From contig BQKZ01013603.1 in the NCBI GenBank assembly GCA_036244855.1, positions 1 through 10,224 of the forward strand: a DNA stretch of 10,224 nucleotides. The letters run 5' to 3'. This document shows positions 1-8,524 of the stretch, piece by piece. Origin of the DNA: Temnopleurus reevesii. Taxonomy: Eukaryota > Echinodermata > Echinoidea > Temnopleuroida > Temnopleuridae. The position numbers and the translations under genes were made by a program. Numbering within the stretch: position 1 is the stretch's first letter; each line of letters starts with the position of its first letter. Under the pieces are notes generated by a model. The model did not search any database. It saw nothing but the letters and a program-made list of their open reading frames with translations, and had not been told where the DNA came from.

Positions 1-92
1 AGAGGTGAATCTAAATGAATCTAAAATAATATTCTCATGAATTTAGAGGAGAAGTGTACATTTTCGTATAGGGGGGATAGCCTCTTTGCTTG
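1..92. other. Left flank, no recognisable feature
   Basis: AT-rich sequence before the first foldback element. I see no ORF of note and no repeat that returns elsewhere in the window. Confidence 0.5.
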
Positions 93-320
93 TTAAAGGG
101 GAATTACAGCACCCATACAATAATGTATGGTCAGTAAATGAAAAAAAATCAAATGAACAACCTGTGAAAATTTGAGCAAAATCGGATAATCCGTTCAAAA
201 GTTATGAATTTTCAAAGTTATCATATTTCACCTGTGCTGGGCATCCTTGAATTGGCAACTTATAGCCAATGAGCATAATCTGTGATGTCGTACATGGAGA
301 ACTCCTCATTCACTTTGTAT
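93..320 (+). repeat. Left arm of the 93-704 foldback element
   Basis: This arm pairs with 486-704 in inverted orientation. Pairing is good from 93 to about 215, weaker through the middle, and good again near 293-315. The inner limit is approximate. Confidence 0.7.
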
Positions 321-485
321 ATAAATTTATTGAAAATGGATCTATATCATATTTCAAATGAGGAATCATGACCATTCTTTCTGGAATGCCTGCAGAATTG
401 ATGTGGCTATAATATATTTAACAGAGAAAACAAAAGTATGTCTACTTTTCTGGAAAAAGAGGAAAATGTGAAATTTCGTGTACAA

Positions 486-704
486 TTAAGTGAATGGAGA
501 GTTCTCCATGTTGCATTGGCAGCCATTTTGTGCCTGTATGTTTGCCAATTTAAGGAGCCCATTAGGGGTGTAAATCAAAACTTTGAAAGTTCATAACTTT
601 TGAATGGATCATCCGATTTTGCCCAAATTTTCACAGTTTGATCATCTTATTTTTCTTCATTTAATGATAGCAATTTAATGTCTGAGTGTATAGTTCACCT
701 TTAA
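486..704 (-). repeat. Right arm of the 93-704 foldback element
   Basis: Reverse complement of the left arm. The arms enclose an unpaired centre of roughly 165 bp. That centre is AT-rich and holds no ORF of interest. Confidence 0.7.
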
Positions 705-1294
705 TAGATCTTCGAGCAATTACTGAATTCATTAAAAACAAGAATTAAAACTTTACAAAAAAAAATCGATATTACCAGTCCATAACATTGTACAATCTCT
801 GAATGAAAGCCCTTCTCACAAATATTTTCATTCATCGAAATTTGCGCGTGTCAGATTTCAGGTTTTCCTAAAAGTTCTACGTATCTGAATCATTCATTAA
901 ATAACCATTTATTTTTTTACGTTACTGTTATTTTTGTAGCCCTTATCATTATTTGCCTTACATGTACATACATTTGATTTGATTTCGATTCTCCTTCAGC
1001 ATTGTAACAAAGCACTAAGAATGACAGTTTTACATAGGCGGGATTACGACATTTGCTGATATTTTTACATTGGCATGTAATATATAATACAACTAACTAA
1101 AATAACTAAATTTGGATTAACCATGCAATATTAAATATTTACGCCAAATGTTTGGCAATGTTTTTGGTGTTTTCACTTTATTTGTATCTGCGTACCAGCC
1201 ATCCCACACAACTTTTATGAGTATTAATTTCTTGCACGTTTATCGTTCTACCACGTTTAGATAATCATAATAGTTGATCATCCTTCCCCAGAAA
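705..1294. other. Gene-free AT-rich spacer
   Basis: About 590 bases with many stops in all frames. I find no inverted repeat, RNA gene or exon-like stretch here. Confidence 0.5.
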
Positions 1295-1305
1295 CATCAT
1301 CATTG

Positions 1306-1340
<35 letters not shown>

Positions 1341-1480
1341 TTCTTCGTCGTTATCACCATCCTCATCATCAACACCATCACTATCATAATCACCATCATC
1401 ATAATCATCAACATATTAATCATCATCATCACTCTCATCATCACCGCCATCATAATCATCATGAACATAACATCACGATC
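1295..1480. repeat. (ATC)n microsatellite, interrupted
   Basis: Positions 1306-1340 are a nearly pure TCA/ATC run. Degenerate CAT/ATC units continue to about 1480, mixed with TTC, ACC and AAT triplets. Read in frame it gives poly-His on the plus strand and poly-Met on the minus strand. Those ORFs follow from the triplet repeat and are not genes. Its right part (from 1445) belongs to the duplicated block that recurs at 2632. Confidence 0.92.
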
Positions 1481-1813
1481 ATAATCACAATTCTTTACCG
1501 AACATTGATTATGATTATATGATATATAATTTGATACATGTATATTCCAATGAAAAAAAATAAATGAAAAGAAGACAAGTTATGGAACTTACCATTTTCT
1601 ATTCCATGAAATTGACGAATATTGTGGGAAAAAAATCCAAATACTCAATGACGTTGTTCTTCGGTAAATTGATACTAACAGCAAATAAGTTTTTCTTAAA
1701 AATATTTTCACTATATTAGATCCATCTACATGCACTCTAATGATGAATGTGTCAGCAAAAATAAAAAGTTTCCAGAAAAATTAGTCGACAACGGTGACTT
1801 GATGATGATGATA

Positions 1814-1881
<68 letters not shown>

Positions 1882-2429
1882 GGTGGTGGTGGTGGTGATG
1901 ATGATGATGGTGGTGGTGGTGGTGGTGGTGGTGACAGTGGTAGTTGCGGGGTGATGACGGTTGTTATTGCGGTGTAGGTTGTGATTGCGGTTGAGATGGT
2001 GATTGTGGTGGTGGCGCATGTGATACGGATGTTGGTGATGGTGGTTCTATGATATAGTGTGGTAGTGGTTGTTGATATTGTGGTGATAGTGGTAGTGGTG
2101 GTGGTTGTAGTAGAGGGTGCAGCTGAGATGTTGATGGTAGTGGCGGTCGATTCTTATACTGTATCAAGATTTCTCACTTTTGCAAGCAAATAGAAATGGC
2201 TCTAATTTCCATGTCCTACAAATTGATCAAAACACACTTTCCTTAAAAACAGATAAGCTATGCTCTGGTGGAAATGTTAATCGCCCAATGTCATCATCGT
2301 TGGCCAATCATGAGCTGGTGATTTTCTATAATGCTCAATTTACGTTCATTTCTCCATCTGCGCATGTAGTTTCCAAGAACAATTAGACTGATTTACTAAT
2401 CATGTATTCGAATTGATACACGTTTGTTG
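1445..2429 (+). repeat. Direct repeat, copy 1 of about 1 kb
   Basis: The block recurs at 2632-3663 in the same orientation. Positions 1445-1774 match 2632-2961 with no visible difference and a constant offset of 1187 bases. The first mismatches are at 1775 and just after (CCAGAAAA against CCATAAAA). Beyond that the copies share the GAT/GGT tract with length changes, then a unique tail with scattered substitutions (the GATAAGCTATGCTCTGGTGG segment starts at 2252 here and 3487 in copy 2). Copy 1 lacks about 65 bp that copy 2 has near 3415-3486. Similarity stops after CACGTTTGTT at 2420-2429. Confidence 0.93.
1801..2150. repeat. GAT/GGT compound microsatellite grading into a GGT-derived cryptic repeat
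   Basis: Uninterrupted GAT units run from 1801 to about 1866 with one AAT variant. GGT units follow to about 1932 with a short GAT island. The tract then decays into GGT/GTT/GAT/GCG mixtures up to about 2150. On the minus strand one frame reads Pro/Ser/Gln-rich (1964-2167) and another frame reads poly-Thr/Ile. The frame is broken by a stop where copy 2 has a Gln codon, which argues against a protein. Confidence 0.9.
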
Positions 2430-2630
2430 ACGTTGCCAAAGAACCTATTTGCAAGATATTTTTTAAGTTAATACCGGTTAGTAACGAATGATGTACAATT
2501 GAATTTGCATACATTACCAGCCGCGCACATTGAGGTGGGGGGGGGGGGCACATTTTGATGTGATGACCTTTTTTACCTTGTCAGCTCAGCTCAGTCCCAA
2601 GGGGTTCAAAATTTTAGGTGATGGCCCTTT
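2430..2630. other. Unique spacer between the two repeat copies, with a G12 tract
   Basis: This 200-base segment is absent after copy 2. It contains a run of 12 G at 2537-2548 and a GTCAGCTCAGCTCAGTC stretch near 2580. No gene is visible. It ends at the ambiguous base. Confidence 0.6.
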
Positions 2631-2631
2631 N
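2631..2631. other. Single ambiguous base (N) at a repeat junction
   Basis: This is the only N in the window. The base after it (2632) is the first base of the second copy of the repeat. A lone N at such a boundary looks like an assembly join or a minimal gap placeholder. Confidence 0.85.
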
Positions 2632-2986
2632 CGCCATCATAATCATCATGAACATAACATCACGATCATAATCACAATTCTTTACCGAACATTGATTATG
2701 ATTATATGATATATAATTTGATACATGTATATTCCAATGAAAAAAAATAAATGAAAAGAAGACAAGTTATGGAACTTACCATTTTCTATTCCATGAAATT
2801 GACGAATATTGTGGGAAAAAAATCCAAATACTCAATGACGTTGTTCTTCGGTAAATTGATACTAACAGCAAATAAGTTTTTCTTAAAAATATTTTCACTA
2901 TATTAGATCCATCTACATGCACTCTAATGATGAATGTGTCAGCAAAAATAAAAAGTTTCCATAAAAATTAGTCGACGACGGTGACT

Positions 2987-3059
<73 letters not shown>

Positions 3060-3663
3060 GGTAGTGGTGGTGGTGGCTATGATGATGATGGTAGTGGTGG
3101 TGGTGGTGGCAGTGGTAGTTGCGGGATGATGACGGTTGTTGTTGCGGTGAAGGTTGTGATTGCGGTTGAGATGGTGGCTGTGGTGGTGGCGGATGTGATA
3201 CGGATGGTGGTGATGGTGGTTCTATAATATAGTGTGGTAGTGGTTGTTGAGATTGTGGTGATGGTGGTGATTGTAGTATAGGATGCAGCTGAGATGTTGA
3301 TGGTTGTGGCGGTCGATTCTTATGCTGTATCAAGATCTCTCACTTTTGCAAGTAAATAGAAATAGCTCTAATTTCAGTGTTCCTCAAATTGACAAAAAAA
3401 AAACCATTTTCCTTACTTTGAATGTCTGTCTGTAATTTTCACCTAAAGTTTATATTCAGCGACATGGCCCTTATAGTTGGACTAAAGATAAGCTATGCTC
3501 TGGTGGAAATGTTAATCGCCCATTGTCATCATGGTTGGCCAATCATGAGCTGGTGATTCTCTATAATGCTCAATTTACGTTCATTTCTACATCTGCGCAT
3601 GTATTTTCCAAGAACAATTAGACTGATTTACTAATCATGTAGTCGAATTGATGCACGTTTGTT
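2632..3663 (+). repeat. Direct repeat, copy 2 of about 1 kb
   Basis: Second copy of the 1445-2429 block. Its first 330 bases are identical to copy 1. It then differs by substitutions, by a shorter and rearranged GAT/GGT tract, and by about 65 extra bases near 3415-3486. It ends with CACGTTTGTT at 3654-3663, after which the flanks differ. The pattern fits two alleles or haplotypes placed side by side, or a true tandem duplication partly homogenised by gene conversion. Confidence 0.93.
2988..3325. repeat. GAT/GGT compound microsatellite in copy 2
   Basis: GAT units run from 2988 to about 3044. GGT units with AGT and GCT variants run to about 3113, and degenerate GGT/GTT units continue to about 3325. 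The minus strand is open for 121 codons here and reads Pro/Gln/Ser-rich then poly-His. The equivalent frame in copy 1 is interrupted and the substitutions do not spare amino acids, so I treat the ORF as a repeat by-product. Confidence 0.9.
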
Positions 3664-3899
3664 ATTAACACTTTCATTTTCCCCATTGAAAGTGTGTAAA
3701 TTAGCTGCATCCTTCAATGTAAAGTCTACATACCCAAGTCCGGGAAATGTTATGTAACTGACCAATATAGTATTAAAGCTAATCAAGAACCCTTTATGTG
3801 GTGTGTACGGTAATTATACTCAAAGTGTAAAACCTTTTCTTAAAGGATTAAAACGCGTATTACTTGAGTTCACACAAACATCTTTTATCCCCTTTCGAT
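3664..3899. other. Unique spacer with a small hairpin
   Basis: AT-rich sequence between the duplicated block and the CpG-denser patch. The only structure seen is a perfect 9-bp stem, ACACTTTCA (3668-3676) with TGAAAGTGT (3687-3695) and a 10-base loop. It has no T-tract or histone-type stem-loop consensus, so no role is assigned. Confidence 0.5.
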
Positions 3900-4344
3900 T
3901 CACTCGAGCGGGTTTTTAATCCTTGCATTGTTTAGCCCCAGAAGTTCAATAATGATTACTGCTTGCTTTTCAGAGGCGGGCGATGACAAATTATTTTCGT
4001 CTGGTTTCCCCATCGCACAACACAGAATGGTTACAGCTGTGCGAGGTTCAAGGGTCAGAAACTGCAGCACAGGCAAAGTCTTATCGAAACCAGTTTCCCG
4101 TTTCATGTCATCAAAAATTTAGCCGAGACTCGCCCCGTTGCGCTAGGTAAAATTTCGTCTGGGTTGCGCTCTGCCACGTCATAGCAGATTTGAAGAGAAA
4201 CCCGGAGCAAAATTTGGTGTCTTCGTTTGGTGTTTTGGAGCATCTTGCACGAGTTTTTTTCTCCCAATCTTTCGGTGTAGCTGAGTTTCATCATCATTGT
4301 GATAGCAGCGAGCTGTATACAAGATTGTCATCGCAAAGGTTTCC
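3900..4344 (+). promoter_or_regulatory. Putative 5' flank/promoter of the secreted-protein gene
   Basis: This stretch is visibly richer in G+C and in CpG dinucleotides than the DNA on either side. Examples are CTCGAGCGGG, GAGGCGGGCG, ACTCGCCCCGTTGCGC and CCACGTCA. It lies directly upstream of the signal-peptide exon. CACGTCA near 4172 resembles a CRE/E-box-type site, and TATACAAG at 4316-4323 is a weak TATA-like word about 40 bases before the ATG. Neither is decisive, and the transcription start cannot be placed. Two overlapping minus-strand ORFs of 64 and 68 codons cross the patch but resemble nothing I know. Confidence 0.4.
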
Positions 4345-4359
4345 ATCATCATCATCATC

Positions 4360-4410
4360 ATGAAAGTTTTCATTGTGCTGTGCCTCGCATCACTGGCTCT
4401 CGCAAGCAAG
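4360..4410 (+). CDS. First coding exon of a secreted or membrane protein (signal peptide); gene partial
   Basis: The reading frame encodes MKVFIVLCLASLALASK. This is a textbook eukaryotic signal peptide: Lys at residue 2, a hydrophobic core at about residues 3-14, and small residues (Ala-Leu-Ala-Ser) that suit signal peptidase cleavage after Ala-13 or Ala-15. The last codon AAG is followed at once by GTATGC, a plausible splice donor, so the intron is phase 0. The ATG has A at -3, matching the main Kozak preference. It sits at the end of a CATCATCATC run, and the frame upstream is open to a stop at 4303 without another Met. If unspliced, the frame closes 48 codons from the ATG. The rest of the protein is not in view, so function cannot be named; digestive enzymes, lectins and matrix proteins often start this way. 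The call rests on the signal peptide plus donor, not on homology. Confidence 0.65.
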
Positions 4411-4416
4411 GTATGC
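4411..4416 (+). other. Splice donor of exon 1
   Basis: AAG|GTATGC matches the MAG|GTRAGT donor consensus at the exon-side AG, the GT, the purine at +3 and the G at +5. It falls exactly where the signal peptide reaches its expected length. Confidence 0.55.
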
Positions 4417-5167
4417 AGAAAGTTTTTCTCAGTTTTGAACTACATGTACAATGTCGCGAGTCGATATTGCTTTGCAGTGTATTTTAGACGGGTTGAGCAG
4501 GTGTAGTTTGAACTTCACTAGTTAGCATGACAAGTGAGGAGAGTTGAAATGCATTAAAAAGAAGACTCACGTAATATGATCGATTGAATGATTTGTTTAT
4601 TAATGATAAAATGAGAATTCATCTTCATCTTTATTTTCTCCCCCTTGATATGGGACAAGTACCATACAAGGAACTCGGCATTACAATTTTTCATCTTGTG
4701 ACCTTTTCATATCACTTCAATGCTTGTTTGTCTCTAATAATTCAGAACAAGGGAGAGATTGTTCTTTAGATTTTTATATTTTAGATGGGGAATGTACTAA
4801 GATATGCAGGGTATCTGTGCATGCTTTTGTTTTCTTTTTTTTTTTTTTGATCGATCAATTTTATTTCCATTTTGATAACAAAGCACGAGTGTATTTGTAT
4901 GCAACCACATTACATGTTAATATATATTCCTTAAAAAAACTTTACTTGTGGAACTAGTCGAGGGTTGAAAGGGTAAAAGCCCCTTTTGATGATATCTACC
5001 TGATCTGCAAGATGTAATGAATTCTGGGTTTCCGAATTCTGTAATCCTCGGCTTCAGCCCCCTCATTGTCCTTTAAATAATTTATTCATGTCACTGCCGG
5101 TAAAACTTTTTTCCCAAACTGACAGCCGGTCAGTAGCCTAGGGAAGATCAAGTCATTAACGCCACTG
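4417..5167. other. Presumed intron 1, first part
   Basis: AT-rich DNA with a T14 run at 4835-4848 and short random ORFs. No open stretch flanked by good splice sites stands out. The frame after 4411 stops within about 90 bases, as expected for intron. Confidence 0.45.
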
Positions 5168-5171
5168 CCCC

Positions 5172-5218
<47 letters not shown>

Positions 5219-5228
5219 CCCCCCCCCC
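5168..5228. repeat. Compound C21-(AC)14-C13 microsatellite
   Basis: A run of 21 C (5168-5188) leads into about 14 AC units (5189-5216) and then a run of 13 C ending at 5228. Long homopolymers like these are error-prone, so exact lengths are uncertain. The C-runs could form i-motifs, with the G strand able to form quadruplexes. Confidence 0.95.
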
Positions 5229-7133
5229 AAATGCCCTATGAAAAATAGAATTGACCTAGATCCCAATTTTCCTTTCCCAATTTGCCATGTTCAGCAATAT
5301 TAAACCAATTAGTTGTAAGTTGTGAATTGCACCAAGGCCAATATGTCCCTCTAAAAGGAAAGTAGGAAGCCATTGTCCTGAGATTAACTCTCTGTTAATT
5401 GGTCTAAATTAGTCTTGGCATGGAGACACTATTCAACTCTTGAACTGAAGTTTTTGTACAGGCTTGTATTGTATCATGTTGTGTATTGAGATCGTTCTGT
5501 GTTTTTGCACAACAGATGAGAACATTGGTCATGCCATAAAAAAGGATAATACAAAAACAAAAACAAAAATGGATAACCTAGTCATGTCACTGTACAGTGC
5601 AACAAATGTGAAATCTATGGCTTTAGAATCTTATATTTTACTGGCCGGGTCTGAATATGTGAAACTAGATCTAGGATGGTGTATAATTATCTTTCTGAGC
5701 ACTTAAAGACATTATCTATGTTGTCATAGGTGTTATATAATCTATTATGATCCTTTTCCTTGATTAGAATGTCAAAAATACAAATGGCTTGTAACAGTTT
5801 GAATATGTTACATCGAAGTATAGGAGACTACAAATGTAGATCTGAGTTCACTGTATGTATAGGCCTACTTATGTAGTTTTGGTTTTAAAAGTTGTATTGT
5901 TTTTGGCATAGGGGCAAATTCAGCTTCATGTGGTGAGAGGTGTGGGAGGCTGTAACAAGGGGTGTCGCCAGTATTTACTGGGGGTATGCGAGCGGATCAA
6001 GCAAGGGGGGAGTAGGGGAAATTTTTGAAAATCTGAGTGAAAGTAGTACTTTCTTGCAAAGACACCAGTATGTTGGGCATAGAGGGCATTGTCAAATTAT
6101 TAACCCCAAGGAAATTGTGAAATGTATGCATTTTCTGCAGTAAGGCTATTTGACAACACAAAATACACAGTGGAATTTTAGACCTTAGAAAAGCACTTGT
6201 GGCCTATGGCTTTTATCAATATCATGAAGAGAGTGTCACGGATACACATTTTAACTGTCATGTCCTGTGTACAATGAAACTCCTGCACATTGAAATTGAG
6301 AGAATAATCTGATTGAAAAAAAAATCATGGTTTGAAGCTTTTTTCCAACTAAGCGGCACACATTCACTACCATTCTGTCCTACATGTAGGTAACAGATTT
6401 TTCATACTTTTTATTTCATTAAATCTTGTACCTTGAACTTTAAAGTTGGTCAGGTCGAATTGCTAATTGAATATTGGGAGAATTTAACAATTGAATAGTT
6501 CTTGAAATTTCGATAGGCCGGTTTACGATTTAAATGTATGCACGTTTCTTGTCCACGAACATAGTTACTTGGTATTTCTTGACTCGCTAACAATTTAACT
6601 ACCATACTAGGAATCTGCAGTAGTTTGCATGCATCGCTTGTTGCTATTTTAGTATTTAAGGCAAGCCTTGGGCAATCTTTTGGGTTGTCAAGCACAACCT
6701 TTATGTGCAGAGTATGTATAAAATTTGCCTCTATTATTAAATAAACTGGCCTATTGGGAAGGAGTGAAATTGGATATCTACTAAAGATATGAAATTGTTA
6801 TGTACAGTTATAATATAAAAACAACACCAAAGTGTATTTGAATTGTATATTATGTTACAGTTTGTTTTTGTCATTGACTTGGGTTACCCAGTTACTCCCT
6901 GATCTTAAGACATGCATTCCCTCTGGCAGAAGAATTTGCACACATACCATACAATACATACAGCTATTCAAATTGTAATATTACAACATCACAACACTTC
7001 TGTAACAAACCATGTATGGTTATTTATTCTGTATACCAACTGTTTTACATGATAAACACATGCCTCCCAGTGAAGAAAGGGCAACACTGAATTGCTGCAA
7101 CAGATTTGCTCCCCCAAAATGGCACTTGATTGA
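5229..7133. other. Presumed intron 1, middle part; no gene recognised
   Basis: About 1.9 kb of AT-rich sequence. ORFs of 60-81 codons occur (5464-5706 plus, 5940-6143 plus, 6450-6695 minus), but none shows a domain, a compositional bias or supporting splice sites. The segment 5912-6140 is more G-rich and holds the palindrome CCAGTATTTACTGG (5968-5981) and a GCGAGCGGATCAAGCAAGG stretch. It may be an old dispersed-repeat fragment. Confidence 0.45.
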
Positions 7134-7158
7134 TTTTTTTTTTTTGGGGGGGGGGGGG
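7134..7158. repeat. T12-G13 homopolymer junction
   Basis: Twelve T (7134-7145) are followed directly by thirteen G (7146-7158). Run lengths may be affected by sequencing error. Confidence 0.9.
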
Positions 7159-7552
7159 TGTTGAGGAATGTTACAACCCCTCCATCTTCATTCGTTTCTA
7201 CGACATGAACATAAAGCTTTTCATAAATGATTGATGAATTCTATGTGAGAATTTGAATTTGACTTTTTAGTGGGATCATTTTGTAATCAGAACATTTCCT
7301 TTTTCATTGGATTCTTAATTTCTTGTATAAAATGGATGATATTATTTATTCCTGTTTGTATGCAAGAATGGATTTAAAAAGAGTGAGAAATTAAAAAAAA
7401 AAAAAATCAAGCATCTTGAGCCACAATGCTCTATATTTTTAAAGACATTTTAGTTTTCTATTTCATGAAATAATCTTATTACATCGGTTAAAGCCTAAGT
7501 AAAGTTTTGGTAAAAGTGAATATTTTTTATCACCAAATTTTGTCTTCAAATC
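7159..7552. other. AT-rich spacer before the mariner element
   Basis: There is no gene. The stretch includes an A14 run at 7393-7406. The TA target dinucleotide of the next element is at 7553-7554. Confidence 0.5.
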
Positions 7553-7554
7553 TA

Positions 7555-8060
7555 CAGTGTGTCTCAATAAAAACGTAACACTTTTGAAATGGTTGGCAAA
7601 TTGAGCATATATGGTTTTATGAAGAAATGTTGATATGTATAGAAAGCTGAAGGATTGACCTTTCTAATGATATGAAAAAGTTGAAAAAAGAATCATGCTT
7701 CGATGAACAGTGTTCACTTAATTTAGATGTATGAAAATGTGCCTGCGCAGGATTTTCCTTCCAATTTTGGACAACTAAGCTACTTGTAACTTACAAAAAG
7801 ATTTATCTGAGATATTTAGGATCGATGAATCAACAGGGTATTTTGATTAGATTGAATACCATTCCTTTTGCTCTGTTATTTATCAATTCCGAAAAAACAC
7901 CGCCCCCCACAAACACACACACACGCACACACTTCCACTCCCATCGTATTGTAAAAAAAAAGTTAAATCTTTTTATGTAAGATGTTCATGTTGTTTTTAT
8001 TTTCTTCTTATTAACAACTGCTTTGTTCATCTTAAAATGAAAGATCTGACAAAAATAATC
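7555..8060 (+). repeat. Left terminal inverted repeat of the mariner-like element
   Basis: This arm matches the reverse complement of 8525-9061. By eye the outer ~215 bases differ at about a dozen positions. The palindrome CCTGCGCAGG is kept in both arms (7742-7751 and 8865-8874). A CA-rich microsatellite at about 7910-7932 mirrors a GT-rich one at 8656-8686. The inner limit is around CTGACAAAAATAATC (8046-8060). Confidence 0.9.
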
Positions 8061-8431
8061 GTCCCGATAATTGATGGACATGTTATCCCTGCCCTTGATA
8101 GAGTTGCAAGGTATCGCCATGGCAGGAATGGACGGTTCCGACGTGTATGGTGGGTGCAAGATGGGGCACCTTGCCATTGCTGCAGAACACCTCACCCAGC
8201 TCTTCAGTGATCATATGAAGTTGAATGGCTTCCACGTTCACCTGATATGATGCCTCTCGACTTCTTCTTCGGGGGATGGCTCAAGATTATGGTCTACACC
8301 ACACCTCCCGACACGAGATTGATGTCCTTAATTCGACAGAACAGAGCAACAGTCAGGTCAGGAGAGATGACATGCTGAAATGGGCAAGATCGTGTATCGA
8401 GAGAAAAGGTGGACGTCGATCATTAATGTGA
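8061..8431 (+). pseudogene. Broken mariner-family transposase, C-terminal catalytic fragment
   Basis: Frame 8061-8210 reads VIPALDR at about 8082 and then VWWVQDGAPCH, the block holding the second catalytic Asp (codon at 8160). An in-frame TGA follows at 8208. The same frame resumes with WLPRSPDMMPLDFF and GGWLK at about 8226-8285, the block holding the third catalytic Asp (SPD, codon at 8244), and then VYTTPP. It stops at 8376. The next piece, SCIERKGG, is in a shifted frame (8372-8431) and matches the conserved C-terminal end of these transposases. In intact relatives the second and third acidic residues are about 34-39 residues apart. Here only about 28 codons separate them, so some codons are missing. 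The N-terminal helix-turn-helix region and first Asp are absent. The assignment is by motif recognition. Confidence 0.85.
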
Positions 8432-8524
8432 AAGACTTAATTTTACCGGTACCCTCACTCAATCAATACTTTGAAAGCCGTGATATTCAGGCAAGAAAAA
8501 AAATTACCATGTGGACTATGGACT

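Larger units (their letters stand above)
93..704. mobile_element. Foldback (MITE-like) element with TTAA ends
   Basis: The two halves are imperfect reverse complements. The left half reads TTAAAGGGGAAT at 93, AAAATTTGAGCAAAATCGGA at about 168-187 and TTCAAAAGTTATGAATTTTC from about 194. The right half carries their complements: TTCATAACTTTTGAATGG, ATCCGATTTTGCCCAAATTT and GTTCACCTTTAA ending at 704. A further inner pair is CATGGAGAACTCCTCATTCACTT (about 293-315) against AAGTGAATGGAGAGTTCTCCATG (about 488-510). TTAA lies at both outer edges (93-96 and 701-704). It could be a TTAA target duplication, as in piggyBac- or Kolobok-type transposition, or simply part of the inverted repeat. No transposase is encoded, so the element is non-autonomous. 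From memory, repeats with this CAAAATCGGAT...AAGTTATG wording are abundant in echinoderm genomes; I could not check this. Confidence 0.8.

Noticed and set aside
1265..1522. Poly-His (plus) and poly-Met (minus) ORFs
   Set aside because: Direct translation of the ATC microsatellite, with no flanking coding signal.
1726..2167. Poly-Met/Val, poly-Thr/Ile and Pro-rich ORFs over the GAT/GGT tract of copy 1
   Set aside because: Triplet repeats stay open in several frames at once. The Pro-rich frame is broken by a stop relative to copy 2.
2180..2386. 68-codon plus-strand ORF in the tail of copy 1
   Set aside because: Copy 2 has about 65 extra bases, not a multiple of three by my count, plus further substitutions inside the same stretch. 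The frame is not conserved and no domain is recognised.
3668..3695. Hairpin considered as a histone-type 3' end or terminator
   Set aside because: The stem and loop do not match the histone consensus, and no histone gene or transcript end is nearby.
4040..4075. GAGGTTCAAGGGTC considered as a tRNA B box
   Set aside because: No matching A box, acceptor stem or anticodon arm could be folded around it.
3900..4297. Two overlapping minus-strand ORFs of 68 and 64 codons
   Set aside because: They span the CpG-denser patch but match no family I know and look like chance openings in richer GC. They also lie opposite the likely promoter.
4299..4487. 62-codon plus-strand ORF with six His
   Set aside because: Shadow frame of the signal-peptide exon; the His run is the CATCATC leader repeat.
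5464..5706. 80-codon plus-strand ORF
   Set aside because: No motif, AT-driven composition and no good splice acceptor; consistent with random open sequence in an intron.
6450..6695. 81-codon minus-strand ORF, the longest non-repeat frame in the right half
   Set aside because: No recognisable domain and no supporting promoter, splice or polyadenylation context. A translated protein search could overturn this.
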